Assembly (NCBI GenBank): GCA_027575765.1
Contig: JANBPT010000313.1
Coordinates: 1 to 45,198 of the forward strand
Source of the DNA: Tieghemiomyces parasiticus
Taxonomy: Eukaryota; Kickxellomycota; Dimargaritomycetes; Dimargaritales; Dimargaritaceae
Reading direction: 5' to 3'
DNA: 45,198 nt
A program made the translations under genes and the position numbers. The notes below the pieces were generated by a model. The model was not told the origin of the DNA. It was given only the letters and a program-made list of their open reading frames with translations, and did no database searches. Below are positions 33,359 through 43,482 of the stretch, piece after piece. Position 1 is the stretch's first letter; every line of letters starts with the position of its first letter.

Positions 33359-33838
33359 GGATGTAAAGCGGACCGATATCTGGAAGTCGGTCCCGCGCTC
33401 AAAAGAACCTCCGGGACAAAGTGGAGAATTCGGGAATATACAGTCGGACCAGGGCTGTCCGAATCTGTAACGCAAAGTTCGATAGGTTAACTATTGACGG
33501 AGAAAACCTCAAATAAAATCTATAGACGTTTACCAACAAGCGAGCTTAAGAGAATATTGGTAATAGACTTTTACTAACGGGATAGTGCCAACGGATGGCA
33601 CTATGGGACAAGAATCAGAAAATAAGCTGCCGGGCCCTGTGTTCCATACTTGGGCCCGGCTTTTATACTATGACTATACTAAATGATTGACGCTAATTGG
33701 TGGAGGGCCTGACTGGCCCCCCGTCTCTTCCGGGCCTCTCCCAGAGGTCGCCCGGTATCTTTTCCTTTGTTATTTTTGATGGTTGTATAGGCGCGGCCTA
33801 TTACAGCTCCTCAAAGGTCTAAGCCGTGCTCGACGTCA
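33359..33838. repeat. Tandem array unit B (480 bp), abuts tRNA-Glu
   Basis: In-register partner of unit A. Helices: H5 GCGG-ACCGA/TCGGT-CCCGC (33368-33396); H6 ACAG-TCGGAC/GTCCGA..CTGT (33440-33468); H1 ATAGTGCCA/TGGCACTAT (33582-33604); H2 GCCGGGCCC/GGGCCCGGC (33629-33660); H3 GGGCC/GGCCC (33705-33719); H4 CCGGGC-CTCT/AGAG..GCCCGG (33730-33755). Relative to unit A, changes on one arm are matched on the other in H2, H3, H5 and H6, and mismatch or wobble pairs in H1 and H4 become full pairs. The unit ends about 11 bp before the tRNA-Glu gene. Confidence 0.8.
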
Positions 33839-33849
33839 CAAGGAAAATA

Positions 33850-33921
33850 TCCGAAATGGTCCAGTGGTCAGGATCTCACGCTCTCACCGTGATGGCCGGG
33901 GTTCAATTCCCCGTTTCGGAG
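33850..33921 (+). tRNA. tRNA-Glu (anticodon CTC)
   Basis: Canonical 72-nt cloverleaf. The acceptor TCCGAAA (33850-33856) pairs perfectly with TTTCGGA (33914-33920), with discriminator G at 33921. The anticodon stem is TCACG/CGTGA with loop CTCTCAC, placing anticodon CTC at 33883-33885. The T arm CGGGG/CCCCG has loop TTCAATT. The internal promoter boxes match eukaryotic tRNA-Glu. A T-rich tract follows. It directly adjoins tandem unit B. Confidence 0.95.
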
Positions 33922-34037
33922 TACCTTTCATTTTTCACAATATTTTTTAACCTCTTTATCACAATGGCTGTCCTACTGCTATGTCATGAGTCTGGTTGTC
34001 ACCTAATGGTAGGCCAATAGAGTACATAGCTGCTTCT

Positions 34038-35330
34038 ATGATGCTTTAGATTTTCTAAGCCAAACGATAATTATTAAATATTACCACCGTCGCTCCGTCC
34101 CGCTTAGCGATATTGTTCCATCCAGCTATCTAAGCAGGCTTTAAAGTCATTTGATTGGAACCGGGCAAGTTCCAATTGCCAGACGTCCACTACCACCGCA
34201 ATTGTGCTGAACTCCTTGCCCCTCAGCCGCTGTTTAATATTCCTGAGTAGCCAAAAGTCGCAGAGGGTTAGGTCAGCAGGACAGTAGCAAGGGGCCAAAA
34301 GATAGCTGAGGTTAGAGGCGGAAATGTAGCTCTGGGTAGCTGCAGCACAATGCGGTGGTGCATTATCATGGTGAAGCCGCAGGGGGTGGCGGTCCAGACT
34401 TTTATGTGCCTCCACCCAGGCCTAAATCATGGGCTGCAGTCTGTACTTAACGTAGAGTTCGGTGGAGACACTGGCACCTGGGGACTTGACACTCAGGTGT
34501 AATAGGCCACGCCTGGTGAAATAAATAGTCAGCATCACCTTGGGTGTGGTATGGCCTTGGTGGGTCTTAGTTGGGACAGGGCCGCCTATAAGATACCACC
34601 TCCGGCAATTGGAGCCAGCAGGGGGATCATAAAGGTACACCCAAGTCTTGTCGCCTGTGCCGATGGAGTCCAGCAGGTAGTCACTGGCTACGTCAAATTT
34701 CTCCCAGAACTCGGTGGCAAAACGCACCCACTGGTGGCCCTGGTGATTGGTGAGGTTGTGAGGGATCCAGCAATTGAAATAGCTGTGCAACCCCAGGTCC
34801 CTGCGTAGGACATTGCGTATGGTACTAGGGGAAGTATGGCAGGCCCAGGTCTGCTGCTCAACAGTAAGTCGAGGGTCTTCCCCTAGCCGCCTCAGGACCA
34901 CGTCCCCATAATATGCACCAAGGTCATCCGATGGGCGGCCAGAACAAGGGCCGGCTTCATAAGAGCAGTGACCTGTGCGAAAGCAAGCCAGCCACCTGTA
35001 GATGGTGGGGTGGCTAGGGGCAGCCGGGCCTAGCCTGGAAGTCAAAACATTAAAAATATCATCTGCCTTGTGGCCCTCCAGATAGTAATTAAAAATAAGG
35101 ACCCATACATCACGCCTGGTTAACTTGGGTGGAGTGGGGGAGGGGGTTTGAAAAGTAGACATGATGGATGGATAATAAAGCACGCTGTGAAGTCAAAAAT
35201 GGTTCAATCCTGGAATGGTTTATACCAATCGACTCAGCATCATTGACTCTCTTAGATTGCATCTGAAACACTACGATCTGAGACCTCCCGCTTAAAATTC
35301 TCAAACATTTTTTGTGGCATCTATACATTA
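34038..35330 (-). mobile_element. Mariner-type DNA transposon, copy 2 (better preserved)
   Basis: Collinear with copy 1 (402-1660) from ATGATGCTT at 34038, through TACCACC at 34082 and TGGTTTATACCA at 35216-35227, to GGCATCTATA at 35316-35325. The size is about 1.25-1.3 kb. Terminal inverted repeats are not clear, so the ends are approximate. Like copy 1, it sits a short distance (about 120 bp) downstream of a tRNA gene and faces it. Confidence 0.8.
34104..35183 (-). pseudogene. Mariner-type transposase with one in-frame stop (copy 2)
   Basis: From the ATG at 35183 the frame runs 253 codons, meets TAG, then continues without a frameshift to the stop at 34104, about 359 codons in total (mariner transposases are usually near 345). 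The N-terminal helix-turn-helix region (LTRRDVWVLIFNYY to YRWLACFRTGH, then GRPSD) is followed by the DDE/D core. The first Asp lies in GDKTWVYLYDP and the third in HHDNAPPH. The expected second Asp (FFDxRG in mariners) is Thr in YFTRRG. The stop codon TAG sits where copy 1 has CAG (Gln), so it is a single-base nonsense change. The product is probably inactive. Confidence 0.82.
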
Positions 35331-35460
35331 AAAAGACATGACAGACCGCCATGGAGGGCCAGCTGCTAGTCCTTATTGAAGCAATAATCACGCTAGGGTG
35401 TTGTAATATACAGAGTTCCGCTAAAACATAGCTGACACGATGACAAGTACGGATGGCCCA

Positions 35461-38400
35461 CTACTTGGACTTGAGTACACGCAGGTTCGTGGGCGACTTG
35501 GTTGGGTGGGTTTTAACTTGGGAAACGGTGTTGCGCATCCGAAGGGCCTTGGTGGGCGTGTGCAGGGGATCGGCGGCCGCTGGCGGGTCAATGGGCGATG
35601 TAGCGGACGTCACTGAAAACAGCGACGCGGAGCCAGACGGTTGGCCTTTGGCTGGGGTGACCGGTGGCGTCTTACCGTTAGTGGCAGCTTGGCTGGATTT
35701 CCGACGCGCCGGACTTTCAGTTGACCTTCGATCGCCTAAATCTAAGGCGCCCTTTCCAGCCGCCACCGTTCCGTCTTTCCGTGGATACTTGCGGGACACG
35801 CCACCGCGGCTCTCAGTGAGGAGTTTTGCCCAGGCCCGCCGTAGGGCAAAACTAGGGCGGTGACGGATAACCTCGCGGCTAACGGTCCTGAACCGCCGAC
35901 CGTAGACCCGAACGGCCCACTGCAGAGTCTCCTCTTCCTCGAGGGTGAGTGGCTTGATCTGGAGGAGCATGAAGGACTTGACTGCGTTAGTTGGTTGGCG
36001 ACGGGCTCGGAGGTTGCTTACGCGGTTTTCGATCTGCCGGTTGGTCTTGGTGGGCAGTAGGTGGCTACGAATCGTGCTGCTATTATCGGCACCAAAATAA
36101 CGGAGGCCTAGCCACAGCAAAATGTCCTCCGCATCAAAGAACTTCACGCGACTGCAGTACCGCATTGTGACGATCCGTGGCTCCTGGGCACGGTCAAAGA
36201 CCGGACGGCACGCAATTAGAAACTCGGCCACTGCCACCGGCAGGGCAAGCGGCTCGTGCTGACAAATCTCCCACTGGTTTCCTGCCGCAGTGGTCATTAC
36301 AGACGACGATGACGACGACGCGGGGGTGGCAATGTCAGTCGGTTCCTTGATCTTGGCCTTGCGGAAACAGGGCCGCGTGAACTTCTTTTGAAAGTCCTCC
36401 AATTCGGGATCACGTGCAGGACGTTGGCCCCGAGCAGCGGCGGGATCCTCCAGAGTCTTGATCAATTTGCCGGCGACGGTTGCGATGGTCTCGGTACCCG
36501 GTACACAAAAGAATGAAGGGTGGCTCAGATCGTCCTGGGACTGGCCATAGGAGTCCAGCTCCACTAAAGTGCTCTAAAAGAAGGGAGAAATGCAAGCGCG
36601 GGTATCCATTGTGACGAGATGGGCTGATGGTTAGGCTCTTATTGTGAAATGGTTAGGCGCGTCGGCTACACACTATTCACCGTCCAAAATAAAGTTCACC
36701 CTGCGGACCCCATTCTAGAATTGTCACTTACCAGCTGCTTCTGCCAATGCTGCGCTGTGGGGGTCACGGTACCGCGAGTCGCCACTTCCAGGACGAGGGC
36801 CTGGCTGACAATCTGCAAGTTGGCGCGCATCTGCTGGCGCAAAGTATCCATCTGTCCGGAGCTAAAAATGACGGTGGCTGCCTGGGCGGTGGAGCTGCGA
36901 CGCAGCGAGGGCGGGATCGCTGAGCCGGACGTATCATCTAGGCAATCCTGGTACAGGCTCTCAAACTCATCCTTGGAAATGTGGGTGCCAAAATCCTGGC
37001 GGAACTCCTCGGACCCTTCAGCCTGTGTGGTCCAATCGGCCTCTAAGTACTCGCCATCGTCGGTAGGGTCGTAACCCCCGGCCACAATCATAGCAATCCT
37101 TTGAGAACGGTTGCCAGATGCATTAGTGGTCATAGAGCGGAAGGAAGAAGAAGTGGAGATGGGGGCAGAATTAATCGCGTCTGTGCCGGCGTGTAGACTG
37201 TGGAGAAACTGGTAGTACATTTGGCGTTCAATATCATCGGCCTCCGAATCCTCCGTTCGAGCTTGCCACTGCGGAGTGGCTTCGTGATTCTGTGGGACCA
37301 CCACGGAAGCGGTTGTTGGGCTCGTTGTCAGAGTGGGCGTAGGGGTGGCGGTAGTCACTAGAGGCGGCTCGGGGCTGATCCGAGCGGTAGGAGGGGCGCT
37401 GACCTTAAAGGTTGCTGGCGCCACTACCAAATCACCTGGTTCTACCTCCGCCTCCTCGACGTTGGTGTCGTCGTCGTCGTCCTCCTCCTCCTCCTCCTCT
37501 TCTTCTTCCTCACCTTGGTCACTGCCACTGGACTCTGCCGTTCCCGGCGAATCCGTGGCATCGTCACCATCACGTTCATCAAGCTCGTCGGTATCGCCGT
37601 GGTCAGAGTAGGAGGCGTCATCCTCCTCATCGTCACCATCATCCACATCGACTGTAGCCGCAGTAGTACCGAGATTAGGCAGCTCGACCGCGGAGTCCAC
37701 GCTGACAAGAGGCAGATTCTGCAGTGCCCCGTCGACAGTGACGTTGCCCATGATGGCGGAGTCCCAGGTTAGGGCATCAAAATCCGTCGCATCTAGCAGC
37801 TTAGTTAACTCAGCTGGTAGTAGGGTGTCCATATTGGTGCCGTCAGTTCCCCAGAACGTTGGAAGTCCGTCGAATGAGGGCTCTACGAGACTACCGTTAC
37901 CACCCACGTCAGCTTCGAAAGTTGGGAGCTCCGACCCGTCGAAAGAAATGGCCGGGGTACCAAGGACATTGGCGCTAAAGCTACTGGGCGTACCGTCGAG
38001 GGTTGAGGCTAGACGCGCCATGGGAGTGAAGGGCGAGGCGACCGGGGCATTCTGGATAAGGTGGTCCGGGTGAGCTAGCGTATACCGGGCTAGGTCTATG
38101 GCGTTGTCCATGAAGGGCCGCTCGGTAAACTGGTCGGAATCGCCAGGCGGCCGTGGTGGCGCTGGGGCGACTTGATGGCGAATCTGTTCAAAAAGTGGGT
38201 CATCAACATGGCGTAGTCGGTCCAGACGTGCGGTCAAAATGTCGTCTGCGGGCCAGCGGGTGGGTAAGTGGAGCGTGTGGTGCACGACGCAATTTATGAG
38301 GTGGTGGACCGATGAGTGGGTGTCAGAGAAGGCGCCCAGCAAGTTTTGCAGGACCTGGTCGAAATGTGGATGTTGCCACGCAGACTGGTAGAGGTAGGTA

Positions 38401-38987
38401 GGTTCTGGCGGTAAGGTAGGCTGAGTGGCCGGTGTCGAGTCTAAGATGGTAGGTTCCGCGGAGGTCGTCACTTTTGTGGCGGCGGAGGCAGTATGAGCAG
38501 CACCGTTGGGCCGGGAGAGGGTAGAGTCCACCCGGAGTCGCTTGGCGGAGGTGGCGTCCATCGAATCAGTGGTTGGCGTTGCGGGGCCGTCGGTACCCTC
38601 GAGCTTGCGTTTTCCCTTCCGCTGCGAACGGACTGCCGGGGAGTGCACGGGGACCTTGCTGTGGTCCCGTGACGGGGCAGGTGACGGTTGTGGCGGTTGT
38701 GGGGGTGGAGGTTCCGCGGCGGCGGCAGAAGCGAGGTGGGAGGTTGCTGAGGATGCACCTGTCCCTTCGTCGTCGCTCTCGATAACGTGGACATAATTGA
38801 GGACCTGGGGTCCCACGAAGGTCAGAATGTGGCTCCAGCGATTCTGACACTGTTTGACGGAGCGCGTGCCGACCCACCGGGCCACCAGATTCCAGCGGCC
38901 GGTGCCGTGCTTTTTTACGCAGCGGAGCAACTGGCGGTCCTCCTCAAAGGACCAATTCGATAGACTCTTTGTCTTTTTGCTCGACAT
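35461..38987 (-). CDS. GON4L-like nuclear regulator with N- and C-terminal Myb/SANT domains
   Basis: Large nuclear protein of 1122 residues. Exons are 38987-36732 and 36573-35461. The 158-nt intron has GTAAGT and TTTTAG ends and joins in phase 0. An N-terminal Myb/SANT repeat lies at about residues 10-58 (NWSFEEDRQLLRCVKKHG to CQNRWSHIL). A long disordered Pro/Ser/Thr region and a strongly acidic tract of Asp/Glu runs (nt about 37440-37650) follow. Around the exon join are blocks recalling animal GON4L: EYLEADWTTQAEGSEEFRQD with ISKDEFESLYQDCLDD, then QMDTLRQQMRANLQIVSQALVLE. The C-terminal region (FFDAEDILLWLGLRYFG to LPTKTNRQIENRVSNLRARR) is the GON4-type SANT. Animal GON4L represses transcription with YY1 and HDAC. 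A similar role here is inference. An in-frame ATG 48 codons upstream adds no conserved sequence. Confidence 0.75.
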
Positions 38988-40896
38988 GGTCGCGATAGAT
39001 AAGGTAAGTGAGTCAAACGGGAAAATGTAGGGAATGGTGTGGGGAGCATCGAAACAAATGGGTAGGGGGATGGGCAGCCGCTGCCCAGCTCGTTCGGAAA
39101 AGATAATGGACCCGTGTAGGGGAGGGGACAAGGTCGGTCAGGTCAAGAGCGGAGCCTCGGCACGGCCCGGCCCAAGAAAGAGGGTAGCGGCAGGTGTAAA
39201 ATTCACCGTAGCGGCAGGGAGGCGAGGAATAGGCTCGTGCGGGTATGGCTGGACGGGCCGAGTTGGGGTCCAAGGAGACGTTGGTTTCAGGCTAGTAGCG
39301 ACGTAACAAGCGAGAAAGGTAACGGGGCAAATGGCAGCACATGGGCGGGGAGGGGCTGGAATGGAATGTGTTACGGACGGCCGACACTACTAAAGAATCA
39401 GAATGTATACGCAATTGCAAACATGTAGGTGGGTAAGAATGATAAAGAGGCAAGGGCGGAAGCGAGACGAATAGAGGGGCGGAGTGGTGGTGGAACGTAG
39501 GGGGGACAAATAGGGCAAGGTGGGGAGTCGGCACCGCTGGCGGACGGACAGGTGGCAGGAGGGCTAGCACGTTGCATTTTACCACGGACGCCGGCCATAG
39601 AGCGATGACTTGGGCGGGCCGAGTGAGGAGCGGAAGACGGAAACATGCCGTGGACGGTCAGCAAGAAGAGCAGCGGAGGACGGAGATACACAGGGATGAG
39701 GCCGTGTTTCAGAAGCCCTCCTACGGCCCACCAAGGCCCTTCGCTACATGCAGCCAAGTCTCGGTTTGGTTGCATACAACCTCCAGGCGGAGCAGCTCGG
39801 ACTTGTGCAGTCCAGCCCGCTGAAGCGGGAGACGAGCCGCGACCCAAACCTCCTTTACCATACCACGCCTTGTCAGACCCTACGATATGCTGGACTAGGC
39901 GGCCAATGCACAGCTAATTACGACCGTGAAAATGGAGCTGGTCCATGGCCAGCCTATTCTCTTCCAACAGGACCCCTGAACCATGAGGCTTTTATCAAGA
40001 TGATTCTATCAGTCCCACCATCTAGGCGACGTGAGTTGGCGCGCCACTGATTGTGTATTGGGCTGCCCAGGGGCCAACCGATTAACGAGTGAGAACACCC
40101 TGTAGTTGACGAGGCTAGAATATGCGGCATGCTGTGTAGTAGGAGGGGGGTTGGCGGATGGCCGCCGGGGCGGACACAGAGACAACAGGTATACTGGCAA
40201 TCAAACTGCACCTTGTCTGCGGCAAGAGGATGGAATGGAGGGCCCTGGGACTATCCGGGTCTTATCTTGACACGCAGGAGAGGAGCTAGTGGCAACGGAT
40301 TATTGAGTCGCCAGTGTGATCTTTGCTTGGCCCGCATTCTCCTGGTAACTAGATAATTTAGGCATAGTCTCGATATCTTCATTGATGGGTGATTGTCATG
40401 ACCCCATTCGCCTGGAAATGACAGTACCAGCAATGGTATCAATGCCCGGCTACTCCGTGGCCAGCGTTGAATCTACAGCATTTTCTAGCATTTTACACTA
40501 ATCTGCGCTACTGCCAAGGCGGCCCATCTCTGCCCTTAGCACCATGCCTATTTCCAGGCACATGCCTTGATGAGAAAAAAAAGTAAACAATCCCCCTAAA
40601 ATGAATGGATTCCCTGGAGCGATCGGAGTGCTGATTGGACCAACGTCACGTGCCAGGGTCCAGTGTAAGCCGTTACACTCGCCTCGTCCGCCGCAATTTC
40701 CTCCAACGCAAGGTTATCATTAGATGCTCCGGATAGGGGTTTGCCTGATACGATTCCAAGATTTTATTAGGTCGTCCTGCGGCGAAAAAGGTGCCGTAGC
40801 TCCTCCTCCATACACCCACGTGTGCTGCCAGGGGGGGGTTCAGTTTCCTAGTCCTTTTGGCACGCCCAAGCGATAGAGGCAAGGAGGGGTACACGC
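38988..40896. other. Spacer between the GON4L-like gene and RPS0
   Basis: Contains the GON4L-like promoter on its left and the RPS0 3' end on its right. A 100-codon plus-strand frame at 39748-40050 has balanced composition and high GC3 in its first half, but it shows no domain and no promoter that I recognise. A CACGTG lies at 40647-40652. Nothing else is supportable. Confidence 0.45.
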
Positions 40897-41736
40897 TTAA
40901 GCGTCCCAGCCGGGGGCGGCGGCGGTGGTCTGCTGAGTCTCAGCAGCCCAGTCACCGGCCTGGCCCTCGGTGGCCCACTCAGGGGCAGCACCGTCCCACT
41001 GGCCGGGGGCGGAGTTGTCGATGGGGGCGTCCCACTCGGCGGTCTCGCCGGCGGCCTCCCACTTGCCGCTTTCCTCCTTCTCGGCCTTCTCGAGGGCCTC
41101 CTTCTCGGCATCCTCGGCGTCACGGTGGAAGAACATGTCGACGACGATGTTCCACTCCTCCTGGCGCTTGAGGGTACCGCGGAGACGGAGCACCTCACGG
41201 GCGAGCATCCACAGACCCAGGCCCATGGAGTGCTTACCGGCGGTGTTGATGGGGATGGCCACATCAACGTGGGTCAGCGGGGCGTCGGCGTTGCAGAAAG
41301 CAATGACCGGGATGTTGACGTACGAGGCCTCACGGATGGCCTGGTGGTCAGCAATAGGGTCGCACACAACGATCACGCGGGGCTCCTTGAAGCTGCGGGT
41401 GATGTAGTTAGTGAAGGTACCGGGGGTGAACTGGCCGGCGATGGCCTGGGCACCGGTGTGGATGGCGAACTTGTGGGTACCACGCAGAGCGAACGAGCGC
41501 GACGAGATGATGGCCACGTCCGCGGGGTTCTCGACGGCGGCGATGATACGGGCAGCGAGCACCAGCTTCTCCCAGGTCTTGCCAACGTTCAGAATGTGGA
41601 CACCGTCATCACGGCGCTTCCACAAGTAGGTGCTCATGCCCTTGGTGGCATTCTGGGAACCCAGGTGGGCCTTGGCGGCCAGGAGACGCAGGATGTCGTC
41701 CTGGGTGGGGTTCAGGCAGGCGGGCAGATTAGTCAT
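40897..41736 (-). CDS. RPS0: 40S ribosomal protein S0 (uS2, RPSA family)
   Basis: Small-subunit ribosomal protein, located near the head-body junction and needed for late 18S rRNA maturation. It is a single exon of 279 residues (yeast Rps0 has about 252). The family sequence is unmistakable: [84 protein letters not shown] and [19 protein letters not shown]. The C-terminal tail repeats W-containing acidic segments (WDAP, WDGA, WATE, WAAE), as in other eukaryotic uS2. Codon use is strongly biased to C/G-ending codons, as in highly expressed genes. It is divergent from RPS18. Confidence 0.97.
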   Translation of the reverse strand: MTNLPACLNPTQDDILRLLAAKAHLGSQNATKGMSTYLWKRRDDGVHILNVGKTWEKLVLAARIIAAVENPADVAIISSRSFALRGTHKFAIHTGAQAIAGQFTPGTFTNYITRSFKEPRVIVVCDPIADHQAIREASYVNIPVIAFCNADAPLTHVDVAIPINTAGKHSMGLGLWMLAREVLRLRGTLKRQEEWNIVVDMFFHRDAEDAEKEALEKAEKEESGKWEAAGETAEWDAPIDNSAPGQWDGAAPEWATEGQAGDWAAETQQTTAAAPGWDA

Positions 41737-42682
41737 GGTGTCTGTCGAGGGGGAGTTATGGCTGACAGCGGACTGCGGTCAAGAGTGGATAGGGGGGGTG
41801 TGTGTGGGCAGTGTTAGTGGCGCGATTCACGGTGGTACTTCCCAGCGGCGTGGTCCATGGGGATTCTGAACGATCGGGTGTCGATGTTCATGATCCGGTC
41901 AACTCCCGGATCTCTGACATGTTCGGATTCAGACAAGGCGAATAATGGATGGTCGTGCGACACCGCCCCGATACCGCCGTTCCTAGGTGAACCCAGATTG
42001 CCGGTGCGCGTGTTCCGGTGGGGGAATGGATGGATTGACGGTTGGTTCGGAGGCGTTGCGAAGGATATCCATCCGTCACGGCTGTCGGGAGAATACCTAC
42101 CGAGTACTATGTTCACCCAAAGACTTGAAATTCGGTCGTTTTCCAACGGTGCGTAGAGCAAGAGGAGGCAGGCCCGAGGGGTACGGGGCCACGGATGCTT
42201 TTGATTATCCATTTTGGCACCTGGCTCACCTCCACCAGGCTTTCGCCCCCTAATGCAAATGGTCCAGGCCATTTTCTGGACTTGGGCAATTCTTGGGTCT
42301 GGGCCCTAGCGTTTAGGCACAATTGACCGCGTCAAGGCGGGCAGTGGTCAGGCAACTGTCGCCTAAGCAGCCGAGCGAGTTCAACATACAAGTCAAACTT
42401 AAAACCACGTGATGAGGTTTAGGGTGTTGGGTGCCCACCGACCAGGCTAGCCTTGAAGCTCTGCAGCCTGCTAAGGATGGGAGCTGGTAGCCGCCGCAGC
42501 CTCTATAGGCCCAAGTCTCACCACTTAACCGCGAAAAACCGCCAGTCCATGTACAAGTCGCACTGCCATCCAAACTTATAACGTTCTACCCTCGGTACGC
42601 CCGGATACCCTCCTTTCCGCCTCTTTCGTAACGGTTCACCCTCGACATTCCATTACGCGACTCCGTCGAAATTTTAGCCAAA
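41737..42682. promoter_or_regulatory. Divergent promoter of RPS0 and RPS18
   Basis: About 950 bp between the two ribosomal protein starts. At 42406-42411 is CACGTG, and seven bases further is TTTAGGG (42418-42424), a Tbf1-like site. Both lie about 260-280 bp before the RPS18 ATG. In several ascomycete yeasts Cbf1 and Tbf1 sites mark ribosomal protein promoters, so the pair is suggestive. Frames seen on either strand here are not credible as genes. Confidence 0.5.
42406..42424. promoter_or_regulatory. CACGTG plus TTTAGGG element pair
   Basis: An E-box (42406-42411) and a TTTAGGG element (42418-42424) lie within 19 bp upstream of RPS18. They resemble Cbf1 and Tbf1 sites respectively. Binding is inferred. 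Confidence 0.45.
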
Positions 42683-43482
42683 ATGGTGAGTAGCGCCACC
42701 ATCCCTACAACACCGCCCGATAGCCCCCCACCTGGCCCACGAGAGAGCCATCCATCCATCCGTCGCTAGACCACTACGCTGCACGCTGCGAATCGCACAA
42801 ACAACGTCCGACGGATGGATCGTTGCACGACTCTGGCCCTTGGGCTATCTGGGCACTGTGTTGGACAATTCGCAGGCGAGCGACGCTGCGGATGACAATT
42901 TCGACCCGATGGGAGTGATCCGCCACCTGCCTCTACCCTACGGCCGACCCACGGGCTGCTAATCCGACCTGAATCTGCATCCCCACCCCATTCGCATGAT
43001 TGCACCCAACACAGTCTCTCGTGGTACCCGACAAGAGCCAGTTCCAGCACATCCTGCGTCTGCTGAACACCAACGTCGATGGCAAGGTCAAGACCATGTT
43101 CGCTCTGACCGCCATTAAGGGCGTGGGTCGTCGCTACTCCAACCTGGTGTGCAAGAAGGCCGATGTGGACCTTAACAAGCGCGCCGGTGAGCTGACGAAC
43201 GAGGAGCTGGAGCGTATCGTGATGATCCTGCAGAACCCTCTGGACTACGATATCCCCAAGTGGTTCCTCAACCGTCAGAAGGACATTGTCGACGGCAAGT
43301 ACAGCCAGATCCTGTCCAACGGTCTTGACAACAAGCTCCGTGAGGACCTCGAGCGCCTCAAGAAGATCCGCAACCACCGCGGTCTCCGTCACTACTGGGG
43401 TCTGCGTGTCCGCGGTCAGCACACCAAGACCACTGGTCGTCGCGGCCGGACCGTCGGTGTGTCCAAGAAGAAGAGTAAGTAG
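42683..43482 (+). CDS. RPS18: 40S ribosomal protein S18 (uS13)
   Basis: Small-subunit head protein at the intersubunit bridge, contacting the P-site tRNA region. Exon 1 is only the start codon, 42683-42685. Intron 42686-43014 (329 nt) has GTGAGT and CACAG ends. Exon 2 is 43015-43482. The product is 156 residues, the exact family size (yeast 146, human 152). The join gives [21 protein letters not shown], the known S18 N-terminus. Downstream are [33 protein letters not shown] and the basic end [20 protein letters not shown]. Codon use is that of a highly expressed gene. It is divergent from RPS0. Confidence 0.96.
42754..42820 (+). other. 12-bp stem within the RPS18 intron
   Basis: ATCCATCCGTCG (42754-42765) is the exact reverse complement of CGACGGATGGAT (42809-42820), with a 43-nt loop. 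In the intron this could bring the splice sites together or belong to an intronic snoRNA. No clear C/D or H/ACA boxes were recognised. Confidence 0.45.

Noticed and set aside
32879..33838. Hammerhead, rRNA or snRNA identity for the tandem units
   Set aside because: No CTGATGA/GAAA hammerhead core and no recognisable rRNA, 5S or spliceosomal RNA sequence was found by eye.
38988..39131. 48-codon N-terminal extension of the GON4L-like protein
   Set aside because: No conserved sequence. The SANT domain starts a few residues after the ATG at 38987.
39748..40050. 100-codon plus-strand frame
   Set aside because: Balanced composition but no recognisable feature. Left uncalled pending transcript data.
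41125..41817. 230-codon plus-strand frame opposite RPS0
   Set aside because: Shadow of the strongly codon-biased RPS0 gene. No start context or similarity of its own.
42766..43422. 218-codon minus-strand frame opposite RPS18
   Set aside because: Antisense shadow of RPS18 exon 2 and its intron. Val/Leu-rich as expected from reversed ribosomal codons.
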